From: Tyzzerella sp. An114
GTDB taxonomy: Bacteria; Bacillota; Clostridia; Lachnospirales; Anaerotignaceae
Assembly: GCF_002161055.1 (NCBI RefSeq)
Contig: NZ_NFLT01000005.1
Coordinates: 124,001 to 188,000 of the forward strand
Direction of reading: 5' to 3'
DNA: 64,000 bases
Part shown: positions 55,024-63,776 of the stretch, piece by piece
Position numbering within the stretch: the first letter of the stretch is position 1
How the letters are laid out: every line of letters starts with the position of its first letter
Position numbers and translations under genes: made by a program
Notes under the pieces: model-generated
Seen by the model: only the letters and a program-made list of their open reading frames with translations
What the model was told of the DNA's origin: nothing
Database searches by the model: none

Positions 55024-55995
55024 ATGAATACAGCAGTTTTTTATATTACTGATAATGGCAAAAAAACAGCTCTTAAAATTTCTGAAAAAATAGAATGTGA
55101 TGTTTTTGATAAAGAAAGTCTTAAAAATATTAAATTCTATTTTGATAATTATGACTCTTTAATTTTTATTATGGCAACGGGAATTGTTGTTAGAAAAATT
55201 GCTGAGTTTTTGAAAAGTAAAAAGACAGACCCCGCAGTTATTGTTTGCGATGATAAAGGAAAATTTGCTATAAGCCTTCTTTCCGGTCATATAGGGGGAG
55301 CTAACGAAATAGCTATAAAAATTGCTGAAATACTTGGTGGAACTCCTGTTATAACAACATCAACTGATGTAAATGAAAAAATAGCCTTTGATGTGTTTGC
55401 TAAAAAAAATAATCTTTATATAAAAAATATAGAGAATATAAAATATGTAAGTGGTGACATTGTAAATGGAAAAAATGTTGGGCTTTTTTCTGATGTTGAT
55501 ATAAAAGGGAATATTCCTAAATATATTATTGAAAATAAAAAATGTGAAAGTAATGTTTTTATAACAGCTTTAAAAAAGGATATAGACAAAAGAGATGTTT
55601 GTCTTGTGCCTAAAAAATATATTTTAGGTATAGGTTGTAAAAAAAATACACCTTTTTGTAACATAAATAATGCTGTCTATGATTTTTTGAAAAATATTGA
55701 TGTTAAATCAATAAAAGCTGTAACATCAATAGATTTAAAAAAGAACGAAAAGGGTATAATTGATTTTTGTAATAATGAAAATATTGATTTTATAACATTT
55801 ACATCAAAAGAACTTGAAAAAGTAGAGGGAGAATTTTCAAAATCGGATTTTGTACTTAAAACAACAGGGGTTTCAAACGTATGTGAGAGAAGTATAAAAT
55901 GTTTTGATGAAAATGCTGTCATTATAAAAAATAAAACTATATATAAAGGTATTACTCTTGCATTGGGAGAGATTGACTTTGTATGTAGATTTTAA
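55024..55995 (+). CDS. cbiG: Cobalt-precorrin-5A hydrolase CbiG
   Basis: A 323-residue protein that opens the delta-lactone ring and releases the C-20 fragment as acetaldehyde. Landmarks are IFIMATGIVVRKIA-type text, AISLLSGHIGGANEIA, PVITTSTDVNEK and the C-terminal GIGCKKNTPF. The frame is open back to 54946 inside cbiF, but the ATG at 55024 follows AGGGGAT and gives the normal start. It is CbiG alone, with no CbiH fused, and it is the last corrin gene of the operon. Confidence 0.93.
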   Translation: MNTAVFYITDNGKKTALKISEKIECDVFDKESLKNIKFYFDNYDSLIFIMATGIVVRKIAEFLKSKKTDPAVIVCDDKGKFAISLLSGHIGGANEIAIKIAEILGGTPVITTSTDVNEKIAFDVFAKKNNLYIKNIENIKYVSGDIVNGKNVGLFSDVDIKGNIPKYIIENKKCESNVFITALKKDIDKRDVCLVPKKYILGIGCKKNTPFCNINNAVYDFLKNIDVKSIKAVTSIDLKKNEKGIIDFCNNENIDFITFTSKELEKVEGEFSKSDFVLKTTGVSNVCERSIKCFDENAVIIKNKTIYKGITLALGEIDFVCRF

Positions 55996-56007
55996 AGGAA
56001 TGATTTT

Positions 56008-56721
56008 ATGGTATATAATGAAACTGTTAAGGCGGTATTTAAAAGCCGCCCTAATAGATTTATAGCGAATGTTATATTAAATGGCAAAGATGAAACTGTT
56101 CATGTTAAAAATACAGGAAGATGTAAAGAGCTTCTTTTGGAGGGAGCTACTGTTATACTAGAAAAGAGCAATAATCCCAACAGAAAAACAGCCTATTCAC
56201 TTATAGCTGTATATAAAGGCGATAATATTGTCAATATGGACTCTCAAGCTCCCAATGAGATTTTTGCTGACGCTATTTCTTCTGGAAAAATTGAAGAAAT
56301 AGGAGAAGTTGATTTTGTCAAGAGAGAAGTAAAATATAAAAATTCAAGATTTGATATATATTACGAAAAAAATGGCAAAAAAGGATTTGTTGAAGTTAAG
56401 GGAGTTACCCTTGAAGAAAATGGATTGGCGAAATTTCCAGATGCACCAACGGAGAGGGGCACAAAGCATATTTTAGAGCTTATGGAGGCTAAAAAAGAAG
56501 GTTATGAAACTTCTATTGCCTTTGTTGTGCAGATGAAAGGCGTTAAATCTTTTACACCTCATAAGGAGAGAGACAAAAAGTTTTATGATGCTCTTTATAA
56601 GGCTTATAATGAGGGTGTAAATATACTCTTATATGATTGTAATGTTTCTGAAAATTCCATTGATATAGATAAAAAATATATGGCGGTGTTATATTTTAAT
56701 ATCCTTAAAAATATATTATAA
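56008..56721 (+). CDS. sfsA: SfsA family protein (sugar fermentation stimulation)
   Basis: A 237-residue protein. Landmarks are FKSRPNRFIANVILNGK with an OB-like N-terminal region, HVKNTGRCKELLLEGA, a nuclease-like core (RFDIYYEKNGKKGFVEVKGVTL) and FPDAPTERGTKHILEL. The Asp/Glu-Val-Lys pattern suggests a PD-(D/E)XK-type nuclease fold; the cellular role is uncertain. It starts 12 nt after cbiG with AAAGGA and no terminator between, so it is probably read through from the cobalamin operon. Confidence 0.92.
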   Translation: MVYNETVKAVFKSRPNRFIANVILNGKDETVHVKNTGRCKELLLEGATVILEKSNNPNRKTAYSLIAVYKGDNIVNMDSQAPNEIFADAISSGKIEEIGEVDFVKREVKYKNSRFDIYYEKNGKKGFVEVKGVTLEENGLAKFPDAPTERGTKHILELMEAKKEGYETSIAFVVQMKGVKSFTPHKERDKKFYDALYKAYNEGVNILLYDCNVSENSIDIDKKYMAVLYFNILKNIL

Positions 56722-56748
56722 CAATAATATATATGAGGGGACTTTGAT

Positions 56749-57921
56749 TTGAAGGATATTTTAAAAAAAACAACTGCCTTTTTTATTGCTATTATTTTGA
56801 TGTTATCAAATATCTCCTGTGTTTTTGCTGAAGATAATGCAAATTTGGGACTTACTTCAAAAAGCTATGTTCTTATGGAAGAAAGCACAGGAAATGTTCT
56901 TGTTGAAGGTAACAGCCATGAAAAATTGCCTCCTGCCAGTGTTACAAAGGTTATGACTTTACTTTTGATATTTGAGGCTTTGGAACAAGGGAAAATTAAA
57001 TATGATGACATGGTTACAGTGAGTAGTCATGCAGCCAGTATGGGAGGAAGTCAAGTTTTTTTGGAAGAAGGGGAAACTCAAACTGTAAAAGATATGATAA
57101 AATGTATATCAATAGCCTCTGCCAATGATGCTTCTGTTGCTATGGCTGAGTTTTTGGGAGGTAGTGAGGAAGGCTTTGTTCAGATGATGAATGATAGGGC
57201 TAAGGAATTAGGAATGAATGACACAAATTTTGTAAATGCCTGTGGTCTTGACGTCGACGGTCATGTTACATCAGCCTATGATATAGCTGTTATGTCGAGA
57301 GAGCTTATTAAAAATCATCCTGAAATAAAAGAGTATTCCACAACATGGCAGGACACAATAGTACATAAAACAAGAAAAGGTGAAAATGAGTTTGGGCTTA
57401 CAAATACAAATAAACTCATAAAACAGTACAGCAAAGCCACAGGACTTAAAACAGGAAGTACGGGAAAGGCTTTGTACTGCCTTTCTGCCACTGCTGAAAA
57501 TGAAAACATAAAACTTATAGCTGTAATAATGGCAGCTCCAGACCCTACAACGAGATTTAATGAAGCGGTTAAACTTCTTGATTATGGTTTTGCAAATTAT
57601 GGCATAGAACAGGCAGGAAAAAAAGGTGATATTGTGGCGGAAGTTCCTATTTATAAGGGAAGTGAAAAAACTGTAAGAGGAAAGACTGCTGAAGATGTAA
57701 GTATACTTATTAAAAAAGGTGAAGATGCCAAAATAGAGACAAAAACAGAGACTATTCCAAATATTACAGCTCCTATAAATGAAGGAGATAAAATAGGTGA
57801 GATTGTATATATTGCAGATGGAAAAGAACAGGGAAGATGTGATATAGTAGCGGAAAACTCTGTTGATAAAATAAATATCAGTGAAATGATGATGAGATTG
57901 CTTTCAATATGGTGTAGATAA
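56749..57921 (+). CDS. D-alanyl-D-alanine carboxypeptidase (DacF-like)
   Basis: A 390-residue penicillin-binding protein of the S11 class, exported by an N-terminal signal (about 1-27, ending CVFAED). The catalytic motifs are Ser64-Val-Thr-Lys67 (PASVTK), SAN in IASANDAS and KTG in LKTGSTG. A C-terminal beta domain and a final amphipathic segment follow. It removes the last D-Ala of peptidoglycan stem peptides. The start is TTG at 56749 after GAGGGGA. It is 27 nt after sfsA; the neighbour spoIVB is convergent. A sporulation role is possible. Confidence 0.92.
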   Translation: MKDILKKTTAFFIAIILMLSNISCVFAEDNANLGLTSKSYVLMEESTGNVLVEGNSHEKLPPASVTKVMTLLLIFEALEQGKIKYDDMVTVSSHAASMGGSQVFLEEGETQTVKDMIKCISIASANDASVAMAEFLGGSEEGFVQMMNDRAKELGMNDTNFVNACGLDVDGHVTSAYDIAVMSRELIKNHPEIKEYSTTWQDTIVHKTRKGENEFGLTNTNKLIKQYSKATGLKTGSTGKALYCLSATAENENIKLIAVIMAAPDPTTRFNEAVKLLDYGFANYGIEQAGKKGDIVAEVPIYKGSEKTVRGKTAEDVSILIKKGEDAKIETKTETIPNITAPINEGDKIGEIVYIADGKEQGRCDIVAENSVDKINISEMMMRLLSIWCR

Positions 57922-57933
57922 AATAGATATATT

Positions 57934-57966
57934 AAAAAGGCGTGAAGATTTCTTCACGCTTTTTTT
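57934..57966. terminator. Bidirectional intrinsic terminator
   Basis: AAAAAGGCGTGAAG pairs with CTTCACGCTTTTT, between the convergent carboxypeptidase and spoIVB; it overlaps the last bases of spoIVB. Confidence 0.92.
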
Positions 57967-59224
57967 ATAACATATTCTCTATAAATATACCATAGCCCTT
58001 TGAAGGGTCGTTTACAAATACATGGGTGACAGCACCTATAATGTGATTATCCTGTATAATAGGGCTTCCGCTCATACCTTGAACTATACCTCCAGTTTCT
58101 TTTAAAAGATTTTCATTAGTAATTCTTATAACCATACCCTTTGAAGGATTTGAACTATTTCTGTCTATATCTTCAATGTTTATCTCATATTTCTTAACTT
58201 CATTTCCTGATATATTTGATAATATATAGGCTTTTCCTTCTTTTATATCATCTTTAAAAGCTATGGGAATAGCTTCTGTTCCTGTAAAATCTTCTTTTCC
58301 TTCAAATATTTTACCGTAAAGTCCACACTCTGTATTTTGATATATTTCACCTATTAAATTTTTGTTGTTAGTTTCACCTATAAGTTCTCCAGGTTTTCCT
58401 TTTTCACTTTTGTTTACTCCTGAAATTGATGTTTCTGTTATTTTACCGTTTTTTATTGATAAAAGGCTTTTGGTATCTATGTCATAAACTCCATGACCTA
58501 ATGCACCAAATCCGCCGGTTTGTGGGTTATAGTATGTCAAAGTTCCTATACCTTGAGTACAGTCTCTTACCCATGCACCTATTTTTTGTTTTCCGTCATC
58601 AATAGATTTTGCGGGAGTTATAGTTTCTGTTTTTTCTTCTCCATTTCTAACTATGTTAAGCTTTAAAGCTCCTGTTGTATTTTCTACAATATCTATAAGT
58701 TCTTCTTTTTCTGTTATTTTTTGACCATTTACATGGGTTATAAGGTCTCCTGTTTTTAATATTCCTTTTGCGGGTTCACATACTTCATTTGTATTGTTAT
58801 TTACAAATCCTGTTCCTAAAACAAGTATGCCGTCTGTATCAACAGAAACACCTACTGCCTTTCCAACAGGTACAAGTTTTGTTTCTGGTACAACATCAAC
58901 ATTTACACTTTTTACAGGTATTATTCCCAAAAGAGATATGTCTATTTTTCCTGTACCTGTCTGTATAGAGTTTATTGACACACTTCCTATGTCGGTTTTT
59001 ATATTTTCCGTCAAAGGTTTGTTTGAAATACTTAAAACTTCTACACTTTCATCATCAACAGATACTTTTGCTGGTATTCCAACGAATAACTTTTCTTCCT
59101 GTCCTTCAACAATGCTTATGTTTGATGGTATTGCAAAATACATAAATATGAATGAAAGAAGGGTGAGAAGTGATAAAACTGCAAAGCCTTTTCTTAAAAA
59201 TCTTTTCTTTTTCTTTAAAAACAT
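57965..59224 (-). CDS. spoIVB: SpoIVB serine peptidase (S55)
   Basis: A 419-residue forespore protein. An N-terminal transmembrane helix (about 14-33) is followed by a PDZ domain (about 130-200, with GILKTGDLITHVNGQ) and the S55 protease domain. The catalytic His is in FGALGHGVYD and the Ser in GMSGSPIIQD. In Bacillus it is secreted into the intermembrane space and triggers processing of pro-sigma-K. GGGGTGA precedes the ATG. In many spore formers spo0A follows directly, but here the minus-strand neighbour downstream is only a convergent carboxypeptidase. Confidence 0.95.
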   Translation of the reverse strand: MFLKKKKRFLRKGFAVLSLLTLLSFIFMYFAIPSNISIVEGQEEKLFVGIPAKVSVDDESVEVLSISNKPLTENIKTDIGSVSINSIQTGTGKIDISLLGIIPVKSVNVDVVPETKLVPVGKAVGVSVDTDGILVLGTGFVNNNTNEVCEPAKGILKTGDLITHVNGQKITEKEELIDIVENTTGALKLNIVRNGEEKTETITPAKSIDDGKQKIGAWVRDCTQGIGTLTYYNPQTGGFGALGHGVYDIDTKSLLSIKNGKITETSISGVNKSEKGKPGELIGETNNKNLIGEIYQNTECGLYGKIFEGKEDFTGTEAIPIAFKDDIKEGKAYILSNISGNEVKKYEINIEDIDRNSSNPSKGMVIRITNENLLKETGGIVQGMSGSPIIQDNHIIGAVTHVFVNDPSKGYGIFIENML

Positions 59225-59302
59225 TTATATTCACCCCATAACTTTTAATTTTGGTTTCATATATAAGTTTCCCCTATAAAAAAGGCTTATACAGTAAATT
59301 TA

Positions 59303-60484
59303 TTAAATAATTTCAAATTTTTTCAGTATGTTTTCAAAAAGTGTGTCTCCGCTTCTTTGCCAAATATCAAATATTTTTTTTGATGAATTATAAATGTCGT
59401 TTCTCTGGGCATTTTCAGATGTCTTTATATTTATTTCTTTTTCTTTTTTGCCATTTATTATTATTTCTGCTTTTCCTATAATTGTGTCTTTTTTAATAGG
59501 TGCTTCAATACTATCAGGAAGAAGTATATTAATCATTATGTTTTCTTTTTCACTGTCATTTAAAGGCAATGAAAGATTTTCACACATTTCTGTTGATATA
59601 AATTCACTTTTTGACATTGTTACAGGAACATTTCCTGTAAAATCTCCAGATTTAACTATATCAACATTTGAAAAATTTTCAAAACCATAATTTAAAATAT
59701 TTTTAGTGTCAATCCACTTTTGTTCTTTTCCAGTTGTTCCCCAGCCACTTCCCAAAACAACAGAAATAAGTGTCATTCCATTTCTTTTAGCAGCACCTAC
59801 AAAACAGTGACCAGCTTTTCCTGTAAATCCTGTTTTAACACCTATTGCTCCTTCATATTCTGTCAAAAGACGGTCTTTATTTGTCACATCAAAAGTCCTT
59901 GTTCCTTTTACAGTGTAGGCAAGTGTTTTTATAACTTCTCTAAATATATCATTTTTTAGAGCGTAAGCTGTTATTATAGCCATGTCTTTTGCTGTTGAAT
60001 GGTGATTTTCAAGGTCAAGACCGTTGGGTGTTTTAAAAACTGTGTCAGTGCAACCTAAATCTTTTGCTTTCTCTGTCATAGTTTCACAGAAATTTTCAAC
60101 AGTTCCACCTAAATGTTCAGAAATGGCAACTGCTGTATCATTGTAAGATGAAAGCATCATAGCATATAATAAGTCTTTTAATGTGTATTGTTCTCCTTCT
60201 TTTATACCCATTTTTACTTCCGGTGCAGACTGGGCACGTTTGCTTACAGTTATTGTTTCATCTAGTTTTCCACTTTCTATGGCAATTATTGCTGTCATTA
60301 TTTTTGTTGTGCTTGCCATTGCTAAAGGTTCATTTTCATTCTTTCCCCAAAGTATTCTACCTGTATCCATATCCATTAAAACAGCACCTAGAGCCTTTAC
60401 TTCTGCTTGTTCTTTAGCTTTTATATTTAATGAAAATGAAAACATTAATATAAATGATAATATTATTGATACTGTTTTTTTCAT
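59303..60484 (-). CDS. D-alanyl-D-alanine carboxypeptidase (DacF-like)
   Basis: A 393-residue S11 penicillin-binding protein with a cleavable signal (about 1-24). Catalytic motifs are Ser58-Thr-Thr-Lys61 (MASTTKIMT), SYN in LSSYNDTAV and KTG in VKTGFTG; a C-terminal beta domain follows. It is a paralogue of the carboxypeptidase 2 kb away. It is read in the same direction as scpAB and spoIVB. Its ribosome binding site AGGAG is buried in the 3' arm of a terminator-like hairpin and its ATG follows the T-run directly. Confidence 0.93.
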   Translation of the reverse strand: MKKTVSIILSFILMFSFSLNIKAKEQAEVKALGAVLMDMDTGRILWGKNENEPLAMASTTKIMTAIIAIESGKLDETITVSKRAQSAPEVKMGIKEGEQYTLKDLLYAMMLSSYNDTAVAISEHLGGTVENFCETMTEKAKDLGCTDTVFKTPNGLDLENHHSTAKDMAIITAYALKNDIFREVIKTLAYTVKGTRTFDVTNKDRLLTEYEGAIGVKTGFTGKAGHCFVGAAKRNGMTLISVVLGSGWGTTGKEQKWIDTKNILNYGFENFSNVDIVKSGDFTGNVPVTMSKSEFISTEMCENLSLPLNDSEKENIMINILLPDSIEAPIKKDTIIGKAEIIINGKKEKEINIKTSENAQRNDIYNSSKKIFDIWQRSGDTLFENILKKFEII

Positions 60485-60522
60485 AAAAAAACTCCTATCT
60501 AAATTTTGATAGGAGTATTTTT
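60485..60522 (-). terminator. Terminator-like hairpin containing the carboxypeptidase ribosome binding site
   Basis: On the minus strand ACTCCTATC and GATAGGAGT are perfect 9-bp arms with an 8-nt loop, followed by seven T including the stem end, then ATG. The AGGAG in the second arm is the only ribosome binding site for the gene at 60484. It can end scpAB transcription and also hide the site. Confidence 0.8.
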
Positions 60523-60549
60523 TGTAATAATTAAGTTAATATGTATTTT

Positions 60550-61089
60550 TTAATTTTTTTCTGTATTTTCCAAAGATATTTTTTCATCAAGGGGAGGAAG
60601 TTCCTTTACTGATGTAAAACCGAAATATCTTAAAAATTCCTTTGTTGTTCCAAAAAGAATAGGTTTTCCCGGTGTGTCAAGTCTTCCTTTTTCACATACA
60701 AGTTTTTTTTCAACAAGTTTGTTTACTGCATGGTCAGAGTTTACACCTCGTATTTCTTCTATTTGAGTTTTTGTTATAGGCTGTTTGTAGGCTATTATTG
60801 CCAATGTTTCAAGTAAAGCCTGAGTTAAACCCTGTCTCTGAGGGGATTTATACATATTTCTTATATATTCAAAACAGTTTGGTGAAGTACACATTTGATA
60901 TGAATTTTCATATTCTACAATCTGTATTCCTCTTTTTTCTGTTGAGTATTTATCAGACAGAGAACGTACAATGGCTTTTGTTGTGGCTTTGTCCATATCT
61001 ATTGTTTGAGCAAGAACTGATATAGGTACAGCTTCACCAGATATAAAAAGTAATGCTTCTATTACCGCCTCAAGTTCGCTAAGTTTCAA
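60550..61089 (-). CDS. scpB: Segregation and condensation protein ScpB
   Basis: A 179-residue kleisin-associated winged-helix protein of the SMC-ScpAB complex, which compacts and segregates chromosomes. Landmarks are AVIEALLFISGEAVPISVLA, LTQALLETLAIIAYKQPITKTQIEEIRGV and the glycine-rich GRLDTPGKPILFGTT. The start overlaps scpA by 4 nt. Confidence 0.95.
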   Translation of the reverse strand: MKLSELEAVIEALLFISGEAVPISVLAQTIDMDKATTKAIVRSLSDKYSTEKRGIQIVEYENSYQMCTSPNCFEYIRNMYKSPQRQGLTQALLETLAIIAYKQPITKTQIEEIRGVNSDHAVNKLVEKKLVCEKGRLDTPGKPILFGTTKEFLRYFGFTSVKELPPLDEKISLENTEKN

Positions 61090-61856
61090 TATAAATCACC
61101 TCCGTTATTTTTTGTTATTGTTATATCTCCAAAGGCTTTTTCCTGTGTAATAATAACGTCTTTCATTTTTATAAGTTCTAAGAGGGCGAGAAATGTTACA
61201 ACTATCTCCATTTTTTTTGCACCACTCCTAAATATTGATTTAAAGATAATTTTTGGAGTTATAAAAAGCATATCACGAATATAGTTTATTTTTTCATCTA
61301 TTGTGTAAAGGTCTCTCTCAACAGATTTGAAAGAACTTCTCACTTTATCCACCTTTGTCTCTTTTCTCTGCATAACTTCCTGAAAGGTATTAAATATATC
61401 TTTTAATGTGACACCATTAAAAAAACTGTCTAAATCATCATTTTTTTCAATGTCATCAAAAAGTTTTTCAAATTCTTCATTTTTTTTATAAAGAACTTGG
61501 GAGGCTTCCTCCTCATATTTTTTGAAATCTTCAGTTATATTTTTGAATTTTTTATATTCAATAAGTTTTTTAACAAGTTCTTCTCTTGGGTCTTCTCCTT
61601 CTTCCTCTGTTTTATCGTTTTTTTGTGAAGGAATAAGCATTTTTGATTTTATTTCAAGAAGGGTGGAAGCCATTATTAAAAATTCGCTCATACTTTCCAT
61701 GTTTTTGTTTTGAGCCTTTTCTATGTATTCTATGTATTGGTCTGCAAGAGAAGATATTGGTATATCATATATATCTATTTCATTTTTTTCTATAAGATGA
61801 TAAAGAAGGTCCAAAGGACCTTCAAAAGCATCAAGATGAACTGTTATTTTTTCCAC
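61086..61856 (-). CDS. scpA: Segregation and condensation protein ScpA
   Basis: A 256-residue kleisin that bridges the SMC heads. The N-terminal HLDAFEGPLDLLYHLIEKNEIDIYDI is diagnostic; a charged linker (about 75-140) and a C-terminal winged helix (VVTFLALLELIKMKDV) follow. Single gene pair with scpB, as in most Firmicutes. It starts 18 nt after the M50-like gene on the minus strand. Confidence 0.95.
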   Translation of the reverse strand: MEKITVHLDAFEGPLDLLYHLIEKNEIDIYDIPISSLADQYIEYIEKAQNKNMESMSEFLIMASTLLEIKSKMLIPSQKNDKTEEEGEDPREELVKKLIEYKKFKNITEDFKKYEEEASQVLYKKNEEFEKLFDDIEKNDDLDSFFNGVTLKDIFNTFQEVMQRKETKVDKVRSSFKSVERDLYTIDEKINYIRDMLFITPKIIFKSIFRSGAKKMEIVVTFLALLELIKMKDVIITQEKAFGDITITKNNGGDLY

Positions 61857-61874
61857 AGAATTTACTCTCCTTTA

Positions 61875-62492
61875 TCATAAACCGGCAAGAAGGCTTAAAA
61901 TACTCATTAAACCGTTTATTACAGGTGTAAATATAAAGTCTGTTGTTCCTATAAATAAGAAAAGTAAGAATACAGCCTGTATAACTTTTTCATACTGTAT
62001 ATATTGGAAATATTTGTTTGAAGGTATTATGTGAGCTAAAACCTTAAGTCCGTCCATAGGTGAAACAGGCACAATATTATATACAGCAAGACTTATATTA
62101 TATACAGCAATTTTTGAGAAAAGTGAAAACACAACTACATTTCCTGTTTTTATAAATAAATTTGCCAATATAAGACTTATATAGGCTACAATTATATTTG
62201 CTATATCAGGCATAATTGCTGTTAAAAGAGTATCTCTCTTTCTATTTTTATAGTATAAAGATGTTGTGTCAACAGGTTTTCCCCAACCGAAACCACCAGT
62301 TGCCAGCATAAGTATAAATCCTATTGGTTCAAAATGTTTAATTGGATTTAATGTTAAACGTCCTTTTTGTTTTGGCAGAGTGTCGCCTAAAATTGTTGAT
62401 GTTAAAGCCCTTGTAAATTCGTGTACTGTTGTTGCAATTATAATTGCTATTAGTGCAAATAATATAAAAAGAAAACTGTTTATATTTACCAT
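61875..62492 (-). CDS. M50-like site-2 protease homologue with degenerate zinc motif
   Basis: A 205-residue membrane protein with about five helices. The order of elements fits the small M50 (YwhC-type) family usually encoded next to scpA: a first helix with the zinc motif, GDTLPKQKGRLTLNPIKHFEPIGF, and a late VSPMDGLKVL. The motif reads His24-Glu25-Phe-Thr-Arg28 instead of HExxH, because the codon for the second zinc-binding His is AGG. Peptidase activity is therefore doubtful. It precedes scpA by 18 nt, so it is expressed with scpAB. Confidence 0.85.
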   Translation of the reverse strand: MVNINSFLFILFALIAIIIATTVHEFTRALTSTILGDTLPKQKGRLTLNPIKHFEPIGFILMLATGGFGWGKPVDTTSLYYKNRKRDTLLTAIMPDIANIIVAYISLILANLFIKTGNVVVFSLFSKIAVYNISLAVYNIVPVSPMDGLKVLAHIIPSNKYFQYIQYEKVIQAVFLLFLFIGTTDFIFTPVINGLMSILSLLAGL

Positions 62493-62947
62493 AAATTCAA
62501 CTCCGTAATATTATTTTTTAAACTTAGACTGTAATAAATATAATATCAAAGTTATCATATTTAGTCTATACCTGTGATTTTAATTATATGTATATACGCA
62601 TTATTATTAGTTAAATACTAAAAATTTTTATAATAAATTATATCAAAGTATTAAATATTAAAAAATTATGTATTTTATTCTATAATTAGATGATAAAACT
62701 ATTTTATCATTTATAAGTATTATTTTCTACAATATACTTTCAATAAAAATGGTGTCTGTGTCGATATAGATGTTATATGTGCCGTATATATGGAATTTTG
62801 TATTTCTCATGCTTATAATATCTTTTGTAAAATATTTCGCCAAAAAAATAAGAGGAGAGTGGTGTATTAAGGGGGCGTTTTAAAAGGATAAGTTATGTGA
62901 AATATTTTATTAATATAGTGTACTTTTTATTTAGGGGGGCTTATAAA
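62493..62947. other. Long AT-rich intergenic region before the second spo0A-type gene
   Basis: About 455 nt with no supportable ORF. A likely promoter is TGGAAT at 62791-62796 and TATAAT at 62814-62819 (17-bp spacer), giving a leader of about 125 nt. GCCGTATA (62781-62788) and TGGAATTTTGTA (62791-62802) are shared with the gdhA upstream region. A weak TGTCGAT near 62759 resembles part of a 0A box. I see no known RNA. Confidence 0.45.
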
Positions 62948-63730
62948 ATGATTTCTGATAGGTTGATTAAGGTGCTTATTGCCGATAACAATGAGGTTTT
63001 TAGAAAAACCATAATTAACTGTCTGGAAAAAGAAAATGATATTAAGGTTTTAGGAGAAGTTTCTGATGGGGAGGAAGCTTTTAAATTTGTACTTAATAAT
63101 GAAGTTGATATTGTAATACTGGATGTTGTATTACCTAAAAAAGACGGTTTATGGTTTCTTGAAGAACTTGAAAAGTTTGATGGCAAAAAACCAGAATGTA
63201 TTGTTGTTTCAGCAATGAATTGTGATATTGTTGTAAAAAGAGCTGTTGAAACTGGAGCATCATATTTTTTAAGTAAACCTTTTGAGAGTGGTTTACTTAT
63301 AAAAAGAATAAGACAGATTTGTCAAAGAGAGGAAGTTGTTTCCGATAGAATGTATTTCAAAGAGTATACAGGAGAAAAAACTCTTGAAATGAGAATAACA
63401 GAAGTTTTGAACAGTTTTGGCATATCTCCAAGTATAATGGGATTTCATTATATAAGAACAGCAATAGAAATGGCTGTAGATAATAGAGAGCTTTTGATAG
63501 GTATAACAAAAGGAATATATCCGGATATTGCTAAGAAATATAATACAAGTGGAAGTAAGGTTGAAAGGGCAATAAGACACGCTATTGAATGTATTTGGAG
63601 GAATGGTTACAGTGATGTCTACTGTCGCACAATAGGAATGTATAGTGTCAAAAAGCCTACTAACAGTCAATTTATATCAATACTTACAGAATATTTTAGA
63701 CTTGGAATGATAAATGATAAAACAGCATAA
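62948..63730 (+). CDS. Second Spo0A-type response regulator
   Basis: A 260-residue Spo0A paralogue. Receiver: the acidic pair is Asp13-Asn14 (IADNNEVF) rather than Asp-Asp; the phospho-acceptor Asp59 (VILDVVLP) and the Lys in LSKPFE are kept. The Spo0A-C domain keeps the recognition helix [15 protein letters not shown] and KPTNSQFISILTEYF. The frame opens at 62897, but the ATG at 62948 follows AGGGGGG. It likely binds 0A-like sites and may tune or oppose spo0A. It is a single gene with a long leader. Confidence 0.9.
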   Translation: MISDRLIKVLIADNNEVFRKTIINCLEKENDIKVLGEVSDGEEAFKFVLNNEVDIVILDVVLPKKDGLWFLEELEKFDGKKPECIVVSAMNCDIVVKRAVETGASYFLSKPFESGLLIKRIRQICQREEVVSDRMYFKEYTGEKTLEMRITEVLNSFGISPSIMGFHYIRTAIEMAVDNRELLIGITKGIYPDIAKKYNTSGSKVERAIRHAIECIWRNGYSDVYCRTIGMYSVKKPTNSQFISILTEYFRLGMINDKTA

Positions 63731-63745
63731 TAATTTTTTAATAAT

Positions 63746-63776
63746 AAAAGGTGCAGAAATATTCTGCACCTTTTAT
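63746..63776. terminator. Bidirectional intrinsic terminator
   Basis: AAAAGGTGCAGAA pairs with TTCTGCACCTTTT around ATA, between the convergent Spo0A-type and rqcH-like genes. Confidence 0.9.

Noticed and set aside
58794-59279. 161-codon plus-strand ORF
   Set aside because: It lies antisense to spoIVB, is low complexity (Ser, Thr, Phe) and is explained by the codon pattern of the real gene.
62740-62770. 0A box (TGTCGAA) before the second Spo0A gene
   Set aside because: Only TGTCGAT is present, without the flanking consensus.
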